Source of the DNA: Nonomuraea guangzhouensis
GTDB taxonomy: Bacteria > Actinomycetota > Actinomycetes > Streptosporangiales > Streptosporangiaceae
DNA: 64,000 nt
Direction of reading: 5' to 3'
Assembly (NCBI RefSeq): GCF_019396345.1
Contig: NZ_JAHKRM010000006.1
Location: 310,001-374,000, forward strand
Both the position numbers and the translations under genes were made by a program. Position 1 is the stretch's first letter, and every line of letters starts with the position of its first letter. Of this stretch, positions 7,469 through 13,685 are shown piece by piece. The notes under the pieces are model-generated. The model was given only the letters and a program-made list of their open reading frames with translations. It made no database searches and was not told the origin of the DNA.

Positions 7469-8734
7469 ATGAACACAGCTCCGCACCACGTCAGGATCTG
7501 GCCCACGGTCGAATCGATCCCGGTCTCCGCGGTGACCGACAAGCCGCCCGGCCACCTCGGTCCGGTCAGAGCCGCGGCCCCGGCGGACACAGTGGCGGGC
7601 GGCGTAGGCACGGGCCGCGACACGACGGGCGGCGAGGCGGCCGCTCATGACACGCACGCGACCACCGGCCATGGCATTCACGAGACGGCCGGCTATGGCC
7701 CGAACGCGGCGGCCGGTCATGACACGCACGCGACGACCCGCTACGACCCGAACGCGGCGACCGCCCGTGATCCGAACGCGGCGACCGCCCGCGACCCGAA
7801 CGCGCCGACCGACCGCCCGGGCGCGCCGACCGGCCGCGACACCAGGCCAGCGACCGGCGTCGGTACGGCGGGTGCCCAGCCGCGCGGCGCCGGTGCCCGT
7901 GGCAATCCCGCCGCCGAGATGGGCTTCTCCGGTGACCCCGAGCAGCGCGGCGACCCCGGCGACGACATGCTGCACGCCCAGCGCATCTGGGACGGAACCC
8001 TGGCCGCCAACCGGCTCGACGACGCGGGCGTGACGGCCGAGCGGCAGCGGGTGGCGACCGCCGAGGTCACGGCGTCCATCTGCCTGATCGTCGACGGCTG
8101 GCCGGAGGACGTCTGGGCGTCCGTCGAGTCGGTGCTCGAGTACACCGACGCCCCTGTCCTGGCCCTCGACCTGGGCAACGTGGACGGTGCCGGCGAGGTG
8201 CTGCACAAGCTGGCCCTGCGTCATCCGGACCGGATCACCGAGTGGCGGGTGGCCGAGACCCCGCACTGGCGCGGCGGCTCGGCGACGTGGGGCGCCTGCC
8301 ACGCCAAGCTGCTGCGCCTCGACACGTCCGAGGTGCACGTGCTGATGGAGACCTCGATCGCGCTGGCGGGCGACGCGCTCACACCGCTCGTCGCGGCGGT
8401 CGCGGACGGCGCGGTGGCCGCGGGGTGGCGCGGCGCGGAGCCATCGCCGGACGGTACGGAATGGCGTGAAGCGGGACCGGGCCCTGTCCGCGCGCTGCGC
8501 GGCGACCTGATGGCGGTACGCCGGTCGGCCGCGATCGGCGCGCTGCCCGAGGACGCCCGCTACGGGGGGTACGCCGATCTGGAGCTCTCGCTGGCCCTGA
8601 AGGGCGAGCTGGTCGCGCCCTCCGACCGCCTACCGGTACGGCGGTTGCGCCACCACGATGTGCCCCCCGAGTATCGGGACCGCGAAACCCGGCGAAACCA
8701 CGACAAGGTGCTGCGCATGCTGAGGGCCTCATAA
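7469..8734 (+). CDS. Glycosyltransferase-like protein with N-terminal 8-residue repeats
   Basis: A 421-residue protein in two parts. Residues about 58-121 are eight 8-residue repeats rich in His, Asp, Asn, Thr and Ala, probably disordered. From about residue 205 a GT-A-like domain begins (EVTASICLIVDGW, LALDLGNVDG) with TATWGACHAK-like and YGGYADLELSLAL stretches resembling family 2 glycosyltransferases, but a canonical DXD is not obvious. No membrane helix is seen. It lies between the dehydratases and murB, 11 bp ahead of murB, so it may be co-transcribed with it. Enzymatic activity is inferred, not certain. Confidence 0.6.
   Translation: MNTAPHHVRIWPTVESIPVSAVTDKPPGHLGPVRAAAPADTVAGGVGTGRDTTGGEAAAHDTHATTGHGIHETAGYGPNAAAGHDTHATTRYDPNAATARDPNAATARDPNAPTDRPGAPTGRDTRPATGVGTAGAQPRGAGARGNPAAEMGFSGDPEQRGDPGDDMLHAQRIWDGTLAANRLDDAGVTAERQRVATAEVTASICLIVDGWPEDVWASVESVLEYTDAPVLALDLGNVDGAGEVLHKLALRHPDRITEWRVAETPHWRGGSATWGACHAKLLRLDTSEVHVLMETSIALAGDALTPLVAAVADGAVAAGWRGAEPSPDGTEWREAGPGPVRALRGDLMAVRRSAAIGALPEDARYGGYADLELSLALKGELVAPSDRLPVRRLRHHDVPPEYRDRETRRNHDKVLRMLRAS
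7640..7831 (+). repeat. Eight tandem 24-bp in-frame repeats
   Basis: Eight consecutive 24-base units encode 8-residue repeats such as AGHDTHAT, TRYDPNAA, TARDPNAA and TARDPNAP. The first and fourth units are nearly identical (HDTHAT), as are the fifth to seventh (DPNA). The array is in frame within the glycosyltransferase-like gene and probably expanded by slippage. Confidence 0.85.
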
Positions 8735-8745
8735 GCTTGTCACCC

Positions 8746-9783
8746 ATGGAGAACCTCGCGCCGTACACCACCCTGGGGCTGGGCGGCCCCGCCCGCGAAT
8801 TCGTCGAGGCCAGTACGGCGGAGCACCTCGTCTCGCTGATCGCCGAGGCCGACAGGCTGGGCCGGCCCACCCTGGTGCTCGGCGGCGGGAGCAATCTCGT
8901 GGTGGCCGACGAAGGGTTCGACGGGCTGGTCATCCGGGTCGTCACCCAGGGCGTGGCCGTCTCCCGTGACGGCGACGAGGTGCTGGTCACGGTCGAGGCA
9001 GGCGAGGACTGGGACGCGCTGGTCACCCGCGCGGTCGCCGAGGGCTGGTCCGGCATCGAGTGCATGTCCGGCATCCCGGGGCTCGTCGGCTCGACCCCGA
9101 TCCAGAACGTCGGCGCCTACGGCCAGGAGGTGGCCCAGACCATCAGGTGCGTACGGGCCTACGACCGCAAGACGCGGCAGGTGGTCGACCTGGAGGCGCG
9201 GCAGTGCGGCTTCTCCTATCGCGACAGCGCGTTCAAGCGGGATCTGGCCCGGCACGTGGTGCTCGGCGTGACGTACGCGCTCGACGTCTCCGACCTGTCG
9301 GGCCCCGTGGCCTACCAGGAGCTGGCCGGGCGGCTCGGCGTCGAGCCGGGCGACCGGGTGCCGCTCGACCGGGCCCGCCGGGCGGTGCTGGAGCTGCGGC
9401 GCGGCAAGGGCATGGTGCTCGATCCGGCCGATCCCGACACCCGCAGCGCCGGGTCGTTCTTCACCAACCCGATCCTGTCGCCCGCCGAGGCCGAGGAGCT
9501 GGTGGCGCGGGCGCCCGGCCACCCGCGCTGGGACATGCCGGACGGTTCGGTCAAGGTGCCCGCCGCCTGGCTGATCGAGCAGGCGGGCTACCCCAAAGGC
9601 TACGAACGCGGCCCGGTGCGCATCTCCACCAAGCACACGCTGGCCCTGACCAACCCCACCGGCGCGGGCACCACGGCCGACCTGCTGCTGCTGGCCAGGG
9701 AGGTGCGTGACGGGGTGCTGGAGAAGTACGGAGTCACGCTCGTCAACGAACCGGTGCTGGTCGGCTGCTCCCTGACGGAATAG
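8746..9783 (+). CDS. murB: UDP-N-acetylenolpyruvoylglucosamine reductase
   Basis: Reduces UDP-GlcNAc-enolpyruvate to UDP-MurNAc with NADPH in cytoplasmic peptidoglycan precursor synthesis. The FAD-binding motifs LGGGSNLVVADEGF and GIPGLVGSTPIQNVGAYGQE are present, with SYRDSAFKR, the catalytic-serine segment AGSFFTNPI, and the C-terminal WLIEQAGYPKG. The length (345 aa) is normal. ATG 8746 is preferred; a TTG three codons earlier is also open. No strong ribosome site is seen, suggesting coupling to the gene 11 bp upstream. Confidence 0.96.
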   Translation: MENLAPYTTLGLGGPAREFVEASTAEHLVSLIAEADRLGRPTLVLGGGSNLVVADEGFDGLVIRVVTQGVAVSRDGDEVLVTVEAGEDWDALVTRAVAEGWSGIECMSGIPGLVGSTPIQNVGAYGQEVAQTIRCVRAYDRKTRQVVDLEARQCGFSYRDSAFKRDLARHVVLGVTYALDVSDLSGPVAYQELAGRLGVEPGDRVPLDRARRAVLELRRGKGMVLDPADPDTRSAGSFFTNPILSPAEAEELVARAPGHPRWDMPDGSVKVPAAWLIEQAGYPKGYERGPVRISTKHTLALTNPTGAGTTADLLLLAREVRDGVLEKYGVTLVNEPVLVGCSLTE

Positions 9784-9796
9784 GTCCTCGGGGACC
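9783..9796 (+). terminator. Small hairpin after murB
   Basis: GGTCC/GGACC with a TCGG tetraloop starts at the murB stop codon. There is no T run, so termination is uncertain. It lies just ahead of the riboswitch. Confidence 0.35.
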
Positions 9797-9821
9797 GCTG
9801 TTAGGGTAAAGCGGAATTACC

Positions 9822-9968
9822 GAAGGGGAGTAGTCCCAATCGCGTGATCGACATACTGGCGCGCTTGCGCGCCCGGTCACGCGGGCCTGAACGGGCGGAC
9901 GAGACCTTCGGCCTGGTAGCTATGGAGCAAGACGCTGCCGGGCCGAAGTCGTGCCCGAAATCCCCTGG
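9822..9968 (+). promoter_or_regulatory. yybP-ykoY manganese riboswitch
   Basis: The leader matches the yybP-ykoY element: AGGGGAGTAG at the 5' side (9824-9833), GACATACTGG (9850-9859), ACGAGACC (9899-9906), and a closing P1 pairing AGGGGA (9824-9829) with TCCCCT (9961-9966). A further stem pairs CTTCGGCC (9906-9913) with GGCCGAAG (9941-9948). This family binds Mn2+ and turns on Mn exporters. The downstream gene is exactly such an exporter, which supports the call. Confidence 0.87.
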
Positions 9969-10006
9969 GGTGCCTGCTTCCGGCTCGGTGGCGCGGAAGA
10001 GGACCG

Positions 10007-10573
10007 TTGGAAGCGTTCTGGATCAGCCTCGTCGTCATTTTCGTGGCCGAACTGGGTGACAAGAGCCAGCTCATGGCGATGACGTTCGCCACCCGTTTCA
10101 GAACCTGGCCGGTGCTGGCCGGCATCACGATCGCCACGACCGCCGTGCACCTCGTCAGCGTCGCGGTGGGCGGGCTGATCGGCGACTCGCTGCCCACCAC
10201 CGCCATCTCCGTCGTGGCCGGCCTCGCCTTCCTCGGCTTCGCGCTGTGGACGCTGCGCGGTGACGAGCTGACGGAGGAGGAGTCGGGCAAGGCCCGGCGT
10301 ACGACCAGGAACGCCGTGGTCGCGGTGACGGTGGCGTTCTTCCTGAGCGAGCTCGGCGACAAGACCATGCTGGCCACGATCACACTGGCGACGCAGCACG
10401 GCTGGCTGGGCACCTGGATCGGGTCCACGGTGGGCATGGTCGCCGCCGACGCCCTCGCGATCGTGGTGGGCCGCCTGCTGGGCAAGCACCTGCCGGAGAA
10501 GGCGATCAAGTATGGCGCCGCCGCCGCGTTCGCCATCTTCGGCGTCGCCCTGCTGGTGGACGCGATCCTCTGA
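10007..10573 (+). CDS. TMEM165/GDT1 (UPF0016) family manganese exporter
   Basis: A 188-residue membrane protein with six predicted helices and the family's duplicated signature ELGDKS (residues 15-20) and ELGDKT (115-120), whose acidic residues bind the cation. Bacterial members export Mn2+ to prevent toxicity. The TTG start at 10007 follows AGAGGA by three bases. The Mn2+ riboswitch in its leader indicates induction when cytoplasmic Mn2+ is high. It is convergent with the TetR gene, with adjacent stop codons. Confidence 0.9.
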   Translation: MEAFWISLVVIFVAELGDKSQLMAMTFATRFRTWPVLAGITIATTAVHLVSVAVGGLIGDSLPTTAISVVAGLAFLGFALWTLRGDELTEEESGKARRTTRNAVVAVTVAFFLSELGDKTMLATITLATQHGWLGTWIGSTVGMVAADALAIVVGRLLGKHLPEKAIKYGAAAAFAIFGVALLVDAIL

Positions 10574-11365
10574 TCAGCGCCGCTCGATGAGGACCTGAAG
10601 CCCGTCCAGGACGCGCTGGAGCCCGAAATCATAGGCGTGCCCGGCGCTGTAGGGGGCTTGGTGCACGGCCCCGGCAGCCGCGCCGACCCGGCTGGCCGTC
10701 GGGTAGGCGGCCGCGTCGAAGACGCGGGCGAGCAGCGGAGAACTGGCCGCCCACCACTGCTCGTCGGTCATCGCCTCGTCCTGGGAGCTCCGCGCGTCGG
10801 CGGCCGAGCGGGCGGAGGCGTGCACGAAGCCGAGCAGGTAGGTCAGGGCGTCGTCCATCTCGACGTCGTCCAGGCCGAGCCCCTCGAAGGCCCGCAGCTC
10901 GTGCTCGTACTTGGCCAGCACCCCCGGGCCGAGCGGCGGGCGCGTCGTGGACACGGCGAGCACCCATGGATGCCGTTCGTACAGCGTGAGGTTGTCGCCC
11001 GCCACCGCCTCCAGCCGCGCCCGCCACGGCAGCTGTGACAGGTCGGGGCGGGGCATCCGGCCGAACACCGTGTCGAGCATGAGGTCGAGCAGCTCGGCCT
11101 TGCCCGGCACGTACGTGTAGAGCGACATGGCGCCGATGCCGAGCGCCTGGGCGACCCGCCGCATCGTCGTGGCGTCGAGTCCCTCCTCGTCGGCGACGGT
11201 GATCGCGGCCGCGACGACCTCGTCGACCGTGCGGCCCTGACGTGGGCCGCGCTGCGCCGGCCGCGCTCCCGGCTGCCTCCAGAGCAGCTCCATGGTGCGT
11301 ACGGGATCTCCGGCACTGGTCCGGGCGGTCGTGGGCGGCACGGAATCCATCTTCTCACCGTGCAT
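10574..11365 (-). CDS. TetR-family repressor (TetR C-terminal type)
   Basis: A 263-residue regulator. The HTH lies at about residues 50-95 (AAAITVADEEGLDATTMRRV, then ALGIGAMSLYTYV), followed by a ligand-binding domain of the tetracycline-repressor C-terminal type. It is divergent from the UvrA-like resistance ATPase, and a long palindrome begins at the base next to its start codon, so it very likely represses both genes and is released by a small toxic ligand. ATG 11365 is the first start; ATG 11350 is possible. Confidence 0.88.
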   Translation of the reverse strand: MHGEKMDSVPPTTARTSAGDPVRTMELLWRQPGARPAQRGPRQGRTVDEVVAAAITVADEEGLDATTMRRVAQALGIGAMSLYTYVPGKAELLDLMLDTVFGRMPRPDLSQLPWRARLEAVAGDNLTLYERHPWVLAVSTTRPPLGPGVLAKYEHELRAFEGLGLDDVEMDDALTYLLGFVHASARSAADARSSQDEAMTDEQWWAASSPLLARVFDAAAYPTASRVGAAAGAVHQAPYSAGHAYDFGLQRVLDGLQVLIERR

Positions 11366-11402
11366 AACTCCGTACGTTGTACTATGTACGTCGTACGGAG
11401 TT
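11366..11402. promoter_or_regulatory. 37-bp palindromic operator between tetR and uvrA-like gene
   Basis: AACTCCGTACG (11366-11376) is perfectly inverted as CGTACGGAGTT (11392-11402). The 15-base centre adds a further GTAC/GTAC pairing around TAT, leaving only three mismatched pairs per half. It lies in the 58 bp between the divergent starts and overlaps the -1 to -37 region of tetR. Confidence 0.85.
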
Positions 11403-11423
11403 TATCGAGATCGAGGAGTGGCG

Positions 11424-13685
11424 TTGCAGGCGTCCTGTATCCAGATCATCGGCGCGCGGGAGAACAACCTCCGCGACATCTCCCTGAGCATCCCCAAACG
11501 GCAGATCACCGTCTTCACCGGCGTGTCCGGGTCCGGGAAGTCGTCCATCGTGTTCGACACCCTCGCCGCGGAGGCGCAGCGTCAGCTCAACGAGACCTTC
11601 ACCAGCTTCGCCCGCACCAGGCTGCCGAAGTACGGTCAGCCGGACGTCGACGTGATCGAGAACCTGTCCGCCGCGATCGTGGTCGACCAGAAGCGGCTCG
11701 GGGGCGGCTCGCGTTCGACCGTCGGCACGATCAGCGACATCTACTCGCTGCTGCGGCTGCTGTTCTCGCGGGTCGGCAAGCCGTTCGTCGGCTACTCCAA
11801 CGTCTTCTCGTTCAACGATCCGCAGGGCATGTGCCCCGAGTGCGAGGGCCTGGGCCGGACGGTCGCGCTCGACCTCGACGTCTTCCTGGACAGGTCCCGG
11901 TCGCTGAACGAAGGGGCCCTGCTGCACCCGCACTTCGCCGTCGGCACCTGGTACTGGAAGATCTACGCCAACTCCGGCCTGTTCGACAACGACAAGAGGC
12001 TGGCCGACTACGACGAGCGCGAATGGGCCACGCTGCTGCACGGCGCCCGGGCCAAGGTGGCGCTGGAGTGGCAGGGCGGCACGGTCAACTCCAGCTACGA
12101 GGGCGTGGTCGAGCGGTTCACCCGGCTCTACATCAAGAAGGACGTCGCCGAGATGTCCGAGGCCAACCGCCGGCTCTTCCAGGAGTACGTGACGACGGCC
12201 ACCTGCCCCCTGTGCGCGGGCGCCCGGCTCAACCAGGAGGTGCTCGGCTGCGAGATCGACGGCTTCAACATCGCCCGGCTCGCCGCGATGGAGGCCACCG
12301 AGCTCGTCGAGGTGCTCGCCGGGTTCACCGACCCGCGGGGCGCTCCGGTGGTGGCGAGCCTGCTCGACCGGGTGCGCGACCTCGTCACGATCGGCCTCGG
12401 CTACCTCAGCCTCGACCGCGAGACCGCCACACTCTCGGGCGGCGAGTCGCAGCGCGTCAAGATGGTGCGGCACCTCAGCAGCAGCCTCACGGACATGATG
12501 TACGTCTTCGACGAGCCGAGCGTCGGCCTGCACGCCCGCGACGTCGAACGGCTCAACACGCTGCTGCGCAAGCTGCGTGACAAGGGCAACACGGTCGTCG
12601 TCGTCGAGCACGACCCCGAGGTGATCAGGATCGCCGACCACGTCGTGGACATCGGCCCCGGAGCCGGGGTGCACGGCGGGCAGGTGGTGTACCAGGGCAC
12701 CCCGGCGGAGCTGCCCGAGGCGGGCACCCTGACCGGCCGGCACATGAAGCGGCGGCTGCCCCTGAAGACCGTCTACCGGGCGCCCACGGGCGCGATGACG
12801 ATCGCCGGCGCGCGCACCCACAACCTGAAGGACGTCACCGTCGACATCCCCACCGGCGTGCTCACCGTCGTGACGGGTGTGGCAGGGTCCGGCAAGAGCA
12901 CGCTGGTCAACGACGTGTTCCTGAGCCGGCACCCCGAGGCGGTGGTCATCGACCAGTCGGCCGTCAGCGCCTCGCGCCGCTCCAACCCCGCCACCTACAC
13001 CGGGCTGCTGGACGAGATCCGGCGGCTGTTCGCGCGGGCCGCTTCGGTGAGCGCGTCGCTGTTCAGCGCCAACTCCAAGGGCGCCTGCCCCGACTGCCAG
13101 GGGCTCGGCATCGTCTACACCGACCTGGCGTTCATGGACGGGCTGAAGTCGACCTGTGAGGTCTGCCAGGGGCGGCGCTTCCGGCCAGAGGTGCTGGAGC
13201 ACAAGCTCGACGGGAAGTCGATCAGCGACGTGCTGGAGATGACGGCGGCCGAGGCCCTGGAGTTCTTCCCGCAGCCGAAGCTCGGGAAGGTGCTGCGGGC
13301 CGTCAACGACGTCGGGCTCGACTACCTCACGCTCGGCCAGCCGCTCAGCACGCTGTCGGGCGGCGAGTGCCAGCGCCTCAAACTGGCCACCGAGCTGCAC
13401 AAGAGCGGCACCGTCTACGTCCTGGACGAGCCGACCACCGGCCTGCACATGTCAGACGTGAAACGGCTGCTCGACATCATGGACCGGCTCGTCGACGCCG
13501 GGAACTCGGTCATCGTCATCGAGCACGACCTGGACGTGGTCAAGAACGCCGACTGGGTCATCGATCTCGGCCCCGAGGGCGGCGGCCAGGGCGGCCGGGT
13601 GCTCTTCGAGGGCACCCCCCGCGACCTGCTGGCGGCGACCGGCTCCCACACCGCCGAGTTCCTCAGACGAGACCTGACGTCCTAG
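11424..13685 (+). CDS. UvrA-like ABC-type ATPase (DrrC-like, drug resistance type)
   Basis: A 753-residue protein with two UvrA-type nucleotide-binding halves: Walker A GVSGSGKSS near residue 34 and GVAGSGKST near 488; signatures LSGGESQR and LSGGECQR; zinc-finger pairs CPEC/CPLC and CPDC/CEVC. It is about 200 residues shorter than UvrA, lacking the UvrB-interaction region, as in the DrrC-like subgroup that protects DNA against intercalators such as daunorubicin. TTG 11424 is preferred because GAGGAG sits 5 bases upstream; GTG 11418 overlaps that site. The divergent TetR suggests ligand-induced expression. Confidence 0.9.
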   Translation: MQASCIQIIGARENNLRDISLSIPKRQITVFTGVSGSGKSSIVFDTLAAEAQRQLNETFTSFARTRLPKYGQPDVDVIENLSAAIVVDQKRLGGGSRSTVGTISDIYSLLRLLFSRVGKPFVGYSNVFSFNDPQGMCPECEGLGRTVALDLDVFLDRSRSLNEGALLHPHFAVGTWYWKIYANSGLFDNDKRLADYDEREWATLLHGARAKVALEWQGGTVNSSYEGVVERFTRLYIKKDVAEMSEANRRLFQEYVTTATCPLCAGARLNQEVLGCEIDGFNIARLAAMEATELVEVLAGFTDPRGAPVVASLLDRVRDLVTIGLGYLSLDRETATLSGGESQRVKMVRHLSSSLTDMMYVFDEPSVGLHARDVERLNTLLRKLRDKGNTVVVVEHDPEVIRIADHVVDIGPGAGVHGGQVVYQGTPAELPEAGTLTGRHMKRRLPLKTVYRAPTGAMTIAGARTHNLKDVTVDIPTGVLTVVTGVAGSGKSTLVNDVFLSRHPEAVVIDQSAVSASRRSNPATYTGLLDEIRRLFARAASVSASLFSANSKGACPDCQGLGIVYTDLAFMDGLKSTCEVCQGRRFRPEVLEHKLDGKSISDVLEMTAAEALEFFPQPKLGKVLRAVNDVGLDYLTLGQPLSTLSGGECQRLKLATELHKSGTVYVLDEPTTGLHMSDVKRLLDIMDRLVDAGNSVIVIEHDLDVVKNADWVIDLGPEGGGQGGRVLFEGTPRDLLAATGSHTAEFLRRDLTS

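Noticed and set aside
11382..13448. A 688-residue minus-strand frame across the UvrA-like gene
   Set aside because: Antisense shadow; composition is repeated Asp/Val/Leu/Gly with no motifs, and the opposite strand has full UvrA-type motifs.
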